From the NCBI GenBank assembly GCA_038230215.1, contig JBBRNR010000011.1, positions 1 through 64,000 of the forward strand: 64,000 bases of DNA, given 5' to 3'. Shown here piece by piece: positions 16,888-25,602 of the stretch (position 1 is its first letter; each line of letters opens with the position of its first letter). Under the pieces are notes generated by a model. That model searched no databases. It was not told the origin of the DNA and worked only from the letters and a program-made list of their open reading frames with translations. The position numbers and the translations under genes are program-made. The stretch is from DASVRZ01 sp038230215 (GTDB taxonomy: Bacteria > Verrucomicrobiota > Verrucomicrobiia > Chthoniobacterales > DASVRZ01).

Positions 16888-18441
16888 ATGAACATACTTA
16901 GCTTTTTATTAATTCTCTTATCGTGTCTCCATTTCACTTTAACTCCCTTGTTAGCTGCCGCTGACTCTAGCAGTGCCGCCCCGCCGGACGTTGCAGAAAT
17001 TCAAAAAACACTCGCGGCCATGCAGCAACAAATGCAAGCCAGTGAAAGCCAGCATCAGAGCGAACTAGCTGCCCTAAAAACGCAACTCGCTGAGCAACAA
17101 CAGCTCATTGATACACTGGTGAAAAATCAATCACCTGCGCCTGCGCAAGCTACTCCGGTAGAGCCACTCATTCCAACCATGGATGATTCGATTCTGGCCA
17201 GTCAGCCCGCCACGCCGACGCCAGCGCCAGTTGCGACCGGGAGTTTCCCCACCTCGGATGCGGCCATTGTTAGCAACACTCCTGCCGGGGAAACCGGGCC
17301 GATGACGATTGCAGGTGGCGGGAAGACTTATTTGAATATCTCGTTTGATGGCGTCTATACAGCGGCAGCTTCCTCTTCCAAGGACCTGAGTCATCTGGAG
17401 GTGGGAGACCATGATCCGCAGCAAACGGGATTTAATGCACGAAATAACGAACTAGCCCTGGACGGCGCGGTTGACCCGTATTTCGAAGGATTCGCCAACA
17501 TCGTTTTTAAGTTGGATAACAACGATGAAACGAGCGTGGAAGTAGAGGAGGCATTTGCCCAGACGACATCGTTGCCCTACGGGTTGCAGGCGAGAGCCGG
17601 GCAATTCTTTTCCGCGTTTGGTCGGCTCAACCCGACGCATCCGCATACCTGGGATTTTGCCGATGCCCCATTGGTCAATGGCCGACTGCTTGGCTCTGAT
17701 GGATTGCGTGGCATCGGAGTGCAACTCGGATGGGTCGCGCCGCTTCCGTGGTATTCACAGTTCTTACTCGGCGTGCAAAATGGCGAGGGAAACACGGGCT
17801 ACTCATTTCGCAATCCCGGAGACAATGGCGTCTTCTACGGGCGAACCACTGTTGACCGCCGACTGCAAAGTGTCGGGGACCTAGTCTTTGTGCCTCGATG
17901 GGAAAACTCGTTCGATCTGAGTGCCACCCAAACTGTGCTGTTCGGGGTTTCTGGAGCGTTTGGTCCTAATAATACCGGAAATAATGCCCGCACCCAGATT
18001 TACGGAATCGATACTTTCTACAAATGGAAACCAGCTAACGCAGAAGGAGGCTGGCCGTTTTTGAAGTGGCAAAGCGAAGCCATGCTGCGGCGATATGAGG
18101 CAGGGCGCGGTCTGGACAATAGCTTTCCGGCAAGCGAGACCTTCAACGATTGGGGTGCTTATTCACAACTCGTCTGGGGCATCGAGAAGGGTTGGACCAC
18201 GGGACTACGCTATGACTATCTACACATGGATGACTCCGTGATCACTCAAGATCCAGACCGTCAAAGCCGGGAACGTGTGTCGGCGGATGTAACATTTTAT
18301 CCCTCGGAGTTTTCAAAAATTCGACTGCAATTTAACTACGACAATCTTGATTCCACCCACTTTCTCGATGCTGGAAGTGAGGAGTCGCTCTTTCTTCAAT
18401 TCGAGTTTGCGCTCGGTGCACATGGTGCCCACAAGTTTTAA
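16888..18441 (+). CDS. Porin-like outer-membrane protein with coiled-coil N-terminus
   Basis: A signal peptide (ILSFLLILLSCLHFTLTPLLA) leads into a Gln-rich coiled coil (residues about 35-75, AAMQQQMQASESQHQSELAA). A Pro/Ala-rich linker and a beta-barrel of about 400 residues follow, with barrel strands such as GLQARAGQFFSAFGRLNPTH and a final strand SLFLQFEFALGAHGAHKF. The ATG at 16888 follows AGGAAAA. The frame extends upstream to 16723, but that part lies antisense to nothing and lacks features. Placed directly before ZnuA- and ZnuB-like genes, it probably admits the same metal across the outer membrane (inference). Confidence 0.75.
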   Translation: MNILSFLLILLSCLHFTLTPLLAAADSSSAAPPDVAEIQKTLAAMQQQMQASESQHQSELAALKTQLAEQQQLIDTLVKNQSPAPAQATPVEPLIPTMDDSILASQPATPTPAPVATGSFPTSDAAIVSNTPAGETGPMTIAGGGKTYLNISFDGVYTAAASSSKDLSHLEVGDHDPQQTGFNARNNELALDGAVDPYFEGFANIVFKLDNNDETSVEVEEAFAQTTSLPYGLQARAGQFFSAFGRLNPTHPHTWDFADAPLVNGRLLGSDGLRGIGVQLGWVAPLPWYSQFLLGVQNGEGNTGYSFRNPGDNGVFYGRTTVDRRLQSVGDLVFVPRWENSFDLSATQTVLFGVSGAFGPNNTGNNARTQIYGIDTFYKWKPANAEGGWPFLKWQSEAMLRRYEAGRGLDNSFPASETFNDWGAYSQLVWGIEKGWTTGLRYDYLHMDDSVITQDPDRQSRERVSADVTFYPSEFSKIRLQFNYDNLDSTHFLDAGSEESLFLQFEFALGAHGAHKF

Positions 18442-18456
18442 AAAACAAACCTAACT

Positions 18457-19359
18457 ATGAAATCATCCAAACTAATCCTATCCACCCTACTCTTCGCGCT
18501 GGCCCTGCCAGCTCAAGCCAAACTGAACGTTGTGGCTACTTTGCCTGACTACGCGGCCATCGCTCGGGACATCGGTGGCGATAAGATTGACGTAACCGCC
18601 ATGGCAAAACCCACCGAGGACCCGCACTTTGTGGATGCTCGTCCGAGTTTTGTGGTTAAGCTTCGCACTGCGGATGTGCTCATTGAAGGAGGCGCGGAAC
18701 TCGAAGTAGGCTGGTTGCCACCATTGCTGCAAACTGCCCGGAATCCGAAAATCGAGAGTGGGCCGGGTCGAGTAATTGCCTCACAAGGACTGCGTTTGCT
18801 GGACGTGCCAACCACATTGACTCGGGCTGCGGGAGATGTCCATGCATCGGGCAACCCGCATTTCATGGTTGATCCGATCATCGCCAAAGCCGTTGCTCTA
18901 CATATTGCCCAATCCTTCGAGGCGCTAGATGCGCCTAATGCGGCGTTTTATGATGGCAACGAAAAGAAGTTTGAAGCAACGATCAACGCGAAACTACAAG
19001 AGTGGGGCGGCCAGCTTCTGCCCTATAAAGGACAGCATCTGGTGGCGTATCACGACTCATGGATTTACTTTGCGCACCGGTTCGGATTGATTATCGACAC
19101 TTTCCTGGAACCCAAACCTGGTGTGCCTCCGTCTCCATCGCACCTTGCGGAAGTCATCGACAAAGTAAAAGCCGGACACATTAAAGCCATCATCGTCGAG
19201 CCGTATCACAACCGGAAAATAGCCGAAAAGGTCGCGAGCGCCACGGGTGCACATGTGGTTGATTTTGCTCAATTCCCCGGAGCGATCCCAAATACGGAAA
19301 GCTATGTGTCCCTCATCGACGCCCTGGTAACACGCCTCACCGCAGCTCTAAAAAACTAA
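18457..19359 (+). CDS. ZnuA/TroA-like metal-binding protein of an ABC transporter
   Basis: A periplasmic solute-binding protein of 300 residues with a signal peptide (LILSTLLFALALPAQA). Metal ligands expected for cluster A-I proteins are visible: His in TEDPHFVDARPS, His in GNPHFMVDP, His in LVAYHDSWIYF, and an acidic residue late in the protein (IIVEPYHN). The His-rich loop typical of many zinc-specific ZnuA proteins is absent, so manganese or iron is also possible. The gene is 15 bp after the porin-like gene and 2 bp before the permease. Confidence 0.9.
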   Translation: MKSSKLILSTLLFALALPAQAKLNVVATLPDYAAIARDIGGDKIDVTAMAKPTEDPHFVDARPSFVVKLRTADVLIEGGAELEVGWLPPLLQTARNPKIESGPGRVIASQGLRLLDVPTTLTRAAGDVHASGNPHFMVDPIIAKAVALHIAQSFEALDAPNAAFYDGNEKKFEATINAKLQEWGGQLLPYKGQHLVAYHDSWIYFAHRFGLIIDTFLEPKPGVPPSPSHLAEVIDKVKAGHIKAIIVEPYHNRKIAEKVASATGAHVVDFAQFPGAIPNTESYVSLIDALVTRLTAALKN

Positions 19360-19361
19360 CT

Positions 19362-20183
19362 ATGTGGGATGTAATGCTTTGGCCCATCGTGGCCTGTATC
19401 TTATTACCGGGGCTGCTCGTTTACCTGGGCCTGCATGTCGTCAAGCGCGGGATTATCTTCATCGATATCGCCATGGCACAAATGGCCTCACTGGGGATTT
19501 GCACAGCGGTTTTGCTGCGTCTTGATTTACAAAGTTGGCCCACGTTCGCGATTGCACTTGGGTTTACCTTGGTTGGGGCGGCTATCTTTGCCGTGACGGG
19601 AAAACGCACTGGGGAGGTGCCGCAGGAAGCGGTGATCGGGATCGCTTACGTGGTGGCTGCTGCGGCCGCCGTCATTCTTCTCAGCCGATCTGCGGAAGGG
19701 GATGAGGAAATTAAAAGCATGCTGGTGGGTAACATCCTGCTCGTTAGTCCGGCAGAGGTCTTGAAAACATTCGCCCTATTTGCTGGAGTTAGTCTTTTTC
19801 ACTTCTTCACACGCAAGAAATTTCTGTTGCTTTCGTTTCATCGCGATCAGGCCTTGGCCGCAGGCATGGCCGTTCGGCTGTGGGATTTTCTCTTCTATGC
19901 GACTTTTGGCCTCGTGGTCACAAGCTTCGTTCGTATCGTCGGCGTGCTTCTGGTTTTTACTTATCTAATCGTGCCTGCAGTCTGCGGAGTCATGCTGGCA
20001 AAAACATTCGGGAAGCGCCTACTGTTAGGCTGTGGGCTTTCGATCATCGGAGGCATCGCGGGCTTGTGGCTTTCATTCTACGCCGACTTGCCATCCGGAG
20101 CCGCGATCGTCTGCGTTTTCGGAGCCCTCCTTATTCTTATCGGAAGTTTTGCCTCGGTCCGGCGAACCTTAGTCGGAAAATGA
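19362..20183 (+). CDS. ZnuB-like metal ABC transporter permease
   Basis: A 273-residue inner-membrane permease of the ABC-3 family with about eight hydrophobic segments. Conserved ABC-3 features include LGLHVVKRGIIFIDIAMAQM, GIAYVVAAAAAVILLS and VGVLLVFTYLIVPAV. It follows the ZnuA-like gene by 2 bp, so it is co-transcribed. No ATP-binding subunit follows. The next gene encodes an unrelated protein and the 147 bp between them hold no ATPase motif, so the ATPase must be encoded elsewhere. Confidence 0.9.
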   Translation: MWDVMLWPIVACILLPGLLVYLGLHVVKRGIIFIDIAMAQMASLGICTAVLLRLDLQSWPTFAIALGFTLVGAAIFAVTGKRTGEVPQEAVIGIAYVVAAAAAVILLSRSAEGDEEIKSMLVGNILLVSPAEVLKTFALFAGVSLFHFFTRKKFLLLSFHRDQALAAGMAVRLWDFLFYATFGLVVTSFVRIVGVLLVFTYLIVPAVCGVMLAKTFGKRLLLGCGLSIIGGIAGLWLSFYADLPSGAAIVCVFGALLILIGSFASVRRTLVGK

Positions 20184-20330
20184 TCGTGAGAACCATTGAG
20201 TTGGAAGGAACTCGTTCAAGACGCCATGCCCGGCTGAGCCACTGCCGGATTCATTTTCGGAGTTGGCAAAATATTGTTTACCAGAGAGATTTGGGTCTGC
20301 TACTTACGTTCTCACAAAACTCGAAAACCT

Positions 20331-21080
20331 ATGCCCGACCAACCACTCGATCCTAACTCCGCTCCGGTTGATCCGGCGGCGGTTCCGCAGCATTCCACGC
20401 CGCAGGCCTTTCATCAGGCGCAACTCGAGACGGTGAAGAATGCCGAAGGGCTCGCTCGCAGCGCGGCGAAATCGGAACACCAGCCAAAGCTAATTGCGGA
20501 AGGGATGAAGGCAGCGACGCCTGCCGATTTATTGCTCGTTTGCAAACAATGGCGCAAGCTCAGCGGCGAGGCCGTCGATGCCACGGAAGAACGCAACGAG
20601 GCGACCGATCTTGGCGGAGACGCGGAGACGCAGCTCAAACGCGAAGTCGAATATTATCGGGGCAAATGCCGGCTCGCCATTGTGCAAAACCCGGCTTGGA
20701 GCAAGACGCAGAAAGACGCCCTCAAAGCGCGCTATTTCATCGGGGTCGAGCTCTTCGCCAATGAGGGCAACGCGGGCCAGAGTGTGCAACTGATCCTCGA
20801 TCACGCGGCGGCCGATGCGCTGCCGGGCGTGACGCCAGAAAAGCTGGCCGCTTCGGCGCTGGTCTTAAAAGAATTTGAGGACAGCCCGAATCCGCAGAAT
20901 GACGCGCAGACGGAGGCCACGCGGAAGCGCAAGCTGCGCGAGGCCGCCTTTGCGGAAGTGATGCGTCTGCGCCAGGAGATTCAGCATTGCGCCGACACCG
21001 TTTATCCCTGGTGGGACGATCTGAACATCGCGTATCGCAAAGAGTTTCTCATCCCCATCGGGCGGCCATTTACGGCTTGA
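20331..21080 (+). CDS. Hypothetical protein, mostly helical
   Basis: I do not recognise this protein of about 249 residues (from ATG 20331, MPDQPLDPNSAP). It is charged and helix-rich with no signal peptide or membrane segment. Motifs include LLLVCKQWRKLSGEAV, YYRGKCRLAIVQNPAW and a C-terminal QHCADTVYPWWDDLNIAYRK. The Pro-rich first 25 residues are probably disordered. The longer frame from 20274 lacks a plausible start. A strong terminator follows, so it is the end of its transcript. It may be cytoplasmic. Confidence 0.65.
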   Translation: MPDQPLDPNSAPVDPAAVPQHSTPQAFHQAQLETVKNAEGLARSAAKSEHQPKLIAEGMKAATPADLLLVCKQWRKLSGEAVDATEERNEATDLGGDAETQLKREVEYYRGKCRLAIVQNPAWSKTQKDALKARYFIGVELFANEGNAGQSVQLILDHAAADALPGVTPEKLAASALVLKEFEDSPNPQNDAQTEATRKRKLREAAFAEVMRLRQEIQHCADTVYPWWDDLNIAYRKEFLIPIGRPFTA

Positions 21081-21105
21081 GTCGGAGCCAGGGGATCACC
21101 ATAAG

Positions 21106-21138
21106 AAGGCGCGGCACACCCACCGCGCCTTTTTTTTA
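21106..21138 (+). terminator. Rho-independent terminator
   Basis: A 9-bp stem (AAGGCGCGG at 21106-21114, complement at 21123-21131) is followed by a run of Ts. It lies between the hypothetical gene and rsmB and uses the same stem sequence as the ugd terminator. Confidence 0.85.
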
Positions 21139-21145
21139 TTTTCGC

Positions 21146-22363
21146 ATGAACGCTCGCCAACTCGCCCATCGCTGCCTTTACGATTGGAATCAGCACGGCG
21201 CGGGCGGCAGCAGTTACGCCGAGGATATTTTCAATCGACTTTCAATCGAATGGGGTTTTACCGGCTCTGAGCGCGGGTTTGCGCGAGAGCTTTTCTACGG
21301 CGTCCTGCGCCACCTGAGCGCGCTGGATTTCCTCATCGACGAGCTCACAAGCCGTCCGCCTGCTCTGGAGCCGCGGCTTGCGTTGCAGTTGGGGTTGTAT
21401 CAGTTGCTCATTCTGCGAACGGCAGCTCATGCGGCGGTTTCAGAGACCGTCGATCTCGTGTCGCGTCCGCAGCGCGGCTTCGTGAATGGCGTGCTCCGGC
21501 GGGTGACACGCGAGTTGGATGCGATTGAGAAAAAGCTCGCCGCCCAGCCCGACGACATCCGCCTGTCGCACCCGGATTTCCTCTTGGAAAAATGGGCCTG
21601 GCAATACGGACACGATGCCGCGCGGCAGATCGCCGAATGGAATAACCAGCCCGCCGAGGTCTATCTCCGGCGCAACACCCTGGTGCCGGAAGGCTCCGTG
21701 GACGGCCTCGAAGCCACCGCGCATCCGCTCGTCTTTCGGTCGACTGGGCCACTGCAACTCGTTGACGGCGAATTTTACGTGCAAGATCCGAGCACCCTGG
21801 TCGCGCCCGAACTCCTCGCGCCTCAGCCCAACGAACACATTCTCGACGCCTGCGCCGCGCCCGGCGGGAAAACCAGCTACCTCGCCGCGCTCATGGGAAA
21901 TGCGGGAAAAATCACTGCGACCGATTCCGATGCCACCCGACTCACTCGCCTACAGTCAAATCTAACTCGACTCTGTGTCACGAACACCACTGTCGAGCCG
22001 CACGATTGGGAAACGGGTGCCACCTCGCCCACACTTTACGACGCTATTCTGGCCGACGTCCCCTGCTCGAACACCGGCGTGATGCGCCGCCGCATCGACG
22101 TCCGCTGGCGTTTGCGGCCCGAGGCTTTTTACGATGCCTCCACCCGCCAACTCGCGATTCTGGAGAATCTCCTCCCGCAGCTCCGTCCCGGCGGACGTCT
22201 CGTTTATAGCACATGCAGCATCGACCGCAGCGAAAATGAAGACGTCGTTCAATCGCTGCTCCGCAGCCACACTCGCTTGAGCCTTGTGAAAACTGAAACC
22301 CGGCTACCCCACCGAGACGGGATCGACGGATGCTTTGCCGCCCTCCTTATTTCCTCTGAATAA
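21146..22363 (+). CDS. rsmB: 16S rRNA (cytosine-967-C5) methyltransferase RsmB
   Basis: The N-terminal 140 residues are a NusB-like RNA-binding domain (RQLAHRCLYDWNQHGAG, FLIDELTS). The C-terminal domain binds S-adenosylmethionine (CAAPGGKTSYLAALMG). Both RCMT cysteines are present: the PC motif in DVPCSNTGVMRRR and the second in YSTCSIDRSEN. The start ATG 21146 (MNARQLAHRC) is where the family begins, whereas the longer frame overlaps the previous gene and terminator. It has 405 residues and acts on the small ribosomal subunit. Confidence 0.93.
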   Translation: MNARQLAHRCLYDWNQHGAGGSSYAEDIFNRLSIEWGFTGSERGFARELFYGVLRHLSALDFLIDELTSRPPALEPRLALQLGLYQLLILRTAAHAAVSETVDLVSRPQRGFVNGVLRRVTRELDAIEKKLAAQPDDIRLSHPDFLLEKWAWQYGHDAARQIAEWNNQPAEVYLRRNTLVPEGSVDGLEATAHPLVFRSTGPLQLVDGEFYVQDPSTLVAPELLAPQPNEHILDACAAPGGKTSYLAALMGNAGKITATDSDATRLTRLQSNLTRLCVTNTTVEPHDWETGATSPTLYDAILADVPCSNTGVMRRRIDVRWRLRPEAFYDASTRQLAILENLLPQLRPGGRLVYSTCSIDRSENEDVVQSLLRSHTRLSLVKTETRLPHRDGIDGCFAALLISSE

Positions 22364-22415
22364 ATTCCTGCTATCTGACGACCATACCAAAGTTTTTCGC
22401 TAAAACTCCAAAACG

Positions 22416-23543
22416 ATGAAGCAACCCACGCCAGCCGTTCCCAATTACCAGCCTCAAATGGATGGCTTGCGAGCTCTGGCCGTCATCGCGGTTTTGTTGC
22501 ACCACTACGAAGGGCCGTTTAACACGCTTTTTAATTTCGGCACCCTAGGCGTGCGGTTTTTTTTCGTGATGAGCGGTTTTTTGATTACCAAAATGCTGCT
22601 GCGCTCACGCAAAAAATGGGAGCAAAGCCAGACCTCGTGGCTAAACGAGTGGAGCCATTTTCAACTGCGACGCCTCATGCGGACGGTTCCCGTCTATTGG
22701 CTATCGCTCTTCTTGGCAGCTGTGTTAGCTCTGCCTTCCGTCCGCGAGTCTTTGTTCTGGACGATGACTTTTCTCACCAATTTCTACATGGGCAAGCTGG
22801 ATTATTTTCCAGATACTATTTCGCATTTTTGGTCGCTGGCAGTGCAAGAACAATTTTATCTTTTCTGGCCGTTCCTCATCTTTTTTCTGCCGAGAAACTG
22901 GATTAAATACAGCTTCCCGCTCCTGATCGTGACAGCCTTGCTTTTCCGGCTTTTCTGCATTTATCGCCACCTACCCGATGCCATCCGCTGGTTCAGTCTG
23001 CCGGGCAGTTTTGATTGTTTCGCCATGGGCGGCATCCTCGCTTATGTGGCCATGAGCAAGCCCCTCCTGATGGTAAAAACCCGCACCCGGCTCTGGACAG
23101 GCTGTGTCGCGCTCTCGGCGGTCGTCCTGGCTGGTCAGTTGCGTTATCTTCCCTTGCAAAACACATGGACCATTTGGATCGAACTGCTCGAGGCAGGAGC
23201 TATGGGCTGGCTGGTCGCTTGCTCGGTCGCCGGCTTCCGTGGTTGGTTGGGAAAATTTCTGAGCTGGACGCCCTTGGCCTACGTCGGGCGCATCTCTTAC
23301 GGCATCTACGTTTATCACATTCTGGTGGCCGTTCTGCTACATCCCGTCTTACAGCACTACGGCTGGTCCGGTCATGATGGATTGTCCGATGAGATTCGGT
23401 TTTTCTCTCAATTTTTCATCACGGTTGGCTTGGCTAGTTTGTCCTGGCATTATTTTGAGAGGCCGATCCTTTCCTCCCGTAAACGCGTCGCCACTTGGTT
23501 TACTCCCCGTCCCTTGCTGGTCTCAAGCGAGACTTGCACATAA
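22416..23543 (+). CDS. Acyltransferase 3 family membrane protein (first of a pair)
   Basis: An OafA/YrhL-type membrane O-acyltransferase. It starts with the family pattern QPQMDGLRALAVIAVLLHHY, whose His near residue 30 is the expected catalytic region. RFFFVMSGFLITKMLL, RRLMRTVPVYWLSLF and a strongly hydrophobic remainder with about ten segments follow. The C-terminal SLSWHYFERPIL motif is typical. Such proteins add acetyl or other acyl groups to surface sugars or lipids. The target is unknown. It is followed 30 bp later by a close paralogue. Confidence 0.88.
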   Translation: MKQPTPAVPNYQPQMDGLRALAVIAVLLHHYEGPFNTLFNFGTLGVRFFFVMSGFLITKMLLRSRKKWEQSQTSWLNEWSHFQLRRLMRTVPVYWLSLFLAAVLALPSVRESLFWTMTFLTNFYMGKLDYFPDTISHFWSLAVQEQFYLFWPFLIFFLPRNWIKYSFPLLIVTALLFRLFCIYRHLPDAIRWFSLPGSFDCFAMGGILAYVAMSKPLLMVKTRTRLWTGCVALSAVVLAGQLRYLPLQNTWTIWIELLEAGAMGWLVACSVAGFRGWLGKFLSWTPLAYVGRISYGIYVYHILVAVLLHPVLQHYGWSGHDGLSDEIRFFSQFFITVGLASLSWHYFERPILSSRKRVATWFTPRPLLVSSETCT

Positions 23544-23573
23544 GCTGAGAAAGGAAATGATGGGCTTTCTCGC

Positions 23574-24677
23574 ATGAGTCAGCCCGTTATTTCCAAATCC
23601 ATCCGCCAGCCGCAAATGGACGGCCTGCGCGCCTTCGCCATGATCCTGGTACTGCTCCATCACTTCGGCGGACACTACCTCAATTCCATGAATCTGGGCA
23701 CCATCGGAGTCCGATTCTTTTTCGTCGTCAGCGGGTTTTTGATCACCCGCATCCTCCTCAAATCGCGCGCCAAATTTGAAAATGGCGCGTCCACCTGGCG
23801 GCACGAACTGGGAAATTTCCAGATGCGGCGTCTCATCCGCACACTGCCCGTTTACTACCTTGCTCTCCTCGTCGCGGCGGCCATCGGTATTCCGCCGGTG
23901 AGGAAAACACTCGGCTGGACGCTCACGTTTTTGACCAACTTCTACATGGCGCACATCGGCTATTACCCGGCAGCGATCTCTCATTTCTGGACACTTGCAG
24001 TTCAGGAGCAATTCTATCTTTTCTGGCCGTTCATGATTTTTTTCCTGCCAAAATTATGGATCAAATACAGCTTCCCGACGCTGATTGCGATCTCACTCGT
24101 CTTCCGGATTTGGTGCATCCAGACAGGCGCGTCCGACATCGTCCGCTGGTTTAATTTGCTGAACAACCTCGACACCTTTGCCGCTGGCGGGATTCTCGCC
24201 TACGTCTCTCTAACCAATCCCTTGCTGATCGTGAAAAGAGCGACCCGTGTCTGGTCTGGCGTCTTGGCGGTGCTCTCGATGTGCGTCTCCCACCAGCTCC
24301 GCCTGCTTCCGCCGGATAGCCCATGGAGTATCTGGATCGAGCTGTTCGAAGTCGCCTTCATGACCTGGCTCGTGGCCTGCTCGGTCAGTGGATTTCGCGG
24401 CTGGTTCGGCAGTCTGCTCTCGTGGCAACCGCTGACCTATCTGGGAAAAATTTCCTACGGCATCTACGTTTATCACGTCTTCGTCGCGATCCTGCTGCAA
24501 CCATTTTTTCAACGAATGGGGCAGACCGGAACTCACTCGACTTCCATTCTACTGACGTTCTTCATCAAGAGCGGCGTATCCATCGCCATCGCCAGCCTGT
24601 CGTGGCATTTCTTCGAGCAGCCCATGCTAAAAGCCAGGGAAAATATCGCACGCTGGTTTTCGCCGAAAGCCGCTTGA
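23574..24677 (+). CDS. Acyltransferase 3 family membrane protein (second of a pair)
   Basis: The same family and layout as the preceding gene: RQPQMDGLRAFAMILVLLHH, RFFFVVSGFLITRILL, RRLIRTLPVYYLALL, AVQEQFYLFWPFMIFFLPK and a closing SLSWHFFEQPML. The two proteins are alike nearly end to end, pointing to tandem duplication. Divergence is spread evenly, so the duplication is not recent. Both keep the proposed catalytic His, so both are probably active, perhaps on different acceptors. The gene starts at ATG 23574. Confidence 0.88.
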   Translation: MSQPVISKSIRQPQMDGLRAFAMILVLLHHFGGHYLNSMNLGTIGVRFFFVVSGFLITRILLKSRAKFENGASTWRHELGNFQMRRLIRTLPVYYLALLVAAAIGIPPVRKTLGWTLTFLTNFYMAHIGYYPAAISHFWTLAVQEQFYLFWPFMIFFLPKLWIKYSFPTLIAISLVFRIWCIQTGASDIVRWFNLLNNLDTFAAGGILAYVSLTNPLLIVKRATRVWSGVLAVLSMCVSHQLRLLPPDSPWSIWIELFEVAFMTWLVACSVSGFRGWFGSLLSWQPLTYLGKISYGIYVYHVFVAILLQPFFQRMGQTGTHSTSILLTFFIKSGVSIAIASLSWHFFEQPMLKARENIARWFSPKAA

Positions 24678-24797
24678 AAGAACACCGCCTCGATCGCTTG
24701 CAAACGCGCCCTCAGTGTCGCTGATCTTTGCTTTCGTTTAATTCACACGCGAGTTCCTGTCCTCCCAGCCGCTGCACTCGTAGCCACGGCAAGGGTT

Positions 24798-25409
24798 ATG
24801 TCACCAGAAAGACACTATCTAACCGGGCCAGCTGACTTGCACTCGGCTCTGGTGCCGGTATTGGTGGGCATGGCTTTACCCAACGAGATTCCCCCGGGCG
24901 CGCAAGTCATTACACTCGGCGCAGGATGTTTTTGGTGTGTGGAGGCAGTTTTTCAGCAATTGCCCGGGGTGCTCTCGGTGACTTCGGGTTACATGGGCGG
25001 CAGTGTGCTGAATCCGACTTATGAGCAAGTCTGCAATGGCAACACGGGTCACGCCGAGGTCACCCGGATTGTTTTCGATCCTGACCAGACGAGCTTGGAA
25101 AAAATCCTCGGCGTCTTCTGGCACGCGCACGATCCCACCACGCTCAACCGCCAGGGCGGCGACATGGGCACACAATATCGGTCGGCCATTTTCTTCGAGA
25201 ATGCCGCGCAAAAAGAAATCGCGGAGGCTTCCAAAGTGGCTGCGCGCCCAGAGTTTCCCAAGCCGATCGTGACTGAGATCACAGCGGCGGATACATTTTA
25301 TCCGGCTGAAAATTATCATCAGGATTACTATCGGCTGAACAAAAACCGGAATCCCTATTGCCAGATGGTGATCCGACCCAAGTTGGGAAAACTCGGGCTG
25401 GCACAATAG
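24798..25409 (+). CDS. msrA: Peptide-methionine (S)-S-oxide reductase MsrA
   Basis: MsrA repairs the S epimer of methionine sulfoxide. The catalytic motif GCFWCVEAVF is at about residues 43-52, and the family segments GYMGG, GHAEV, FWHAHDPTTLNRQG and GTQYRSAIF are all present. It has one more Cys in CNGNTGHAE and one near the C-terminus (NPYCQMVI) that may resolve the disulfide. ATG 24798 gives 203 residues with a hydrophobic lead. ATG 24870 (MALPNEIPPG) would give a cytosolic form that starts nearer to the family core. Confidence 0.93.
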   Translation: MSPERHYLTGPADLHSALVPVLVGMALPNEIPPGAQVITLGAGCFWCVEAVFQQLPGVLSVTSGYMGGSVLNPTYEQVCNGNTGHAEVTRIVFDPDQTSLEKILGVFWHAHDPTTLNRQGGDMGTQYRSAIFFENAAQKEIAEASKVAARPEFPKPIVTEITAADTFYPAENYHQDYYRLNKNRNPYCQMVIRPKLGKLGLAQ

Positions 25410-25422
25410 AATACGGGCGAAA

Positions 25423-25602
25423 TTGAGTCGGCCTGACTCGCAGGCACTCGACGAATTGCAACTCGTCAAAGGCCAGCGCGTCTTCGCCAAGATTCGCGAA
25501 AGCGGCGTCTTTCCGAATAAAAAACGCGGTCGAGTTCCGTTTTTATCTACTGGTGCAGTTTTGGAGCGACGACAGGACTGCGCACTCCAAACTCACTCTT
25601 AA
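25423..25602 (+). pseudogene. Possible short remnant with a TOBE-like segment
   Basis: Between msrA and rpoD a frame from TTG 25423 to TAA 25600-25602 encodes 59 residues. The segment LQLVKGQRVFAKIRESGV resembles the TOBE domain of molybdate or sugar ABC ATPases. There is no ribosome binding site and no rest of the protein. It overlaps the rpoD end by 4 bp. It may be a gene remnant or chance. Confidence 0.2.

Noticed and set aside
20184..20330. Missing ABC ATPase after the permease
   Set aside because: No Walker motif or signature sequence was found in this interval, so I do not annotate an ATPase fragment.
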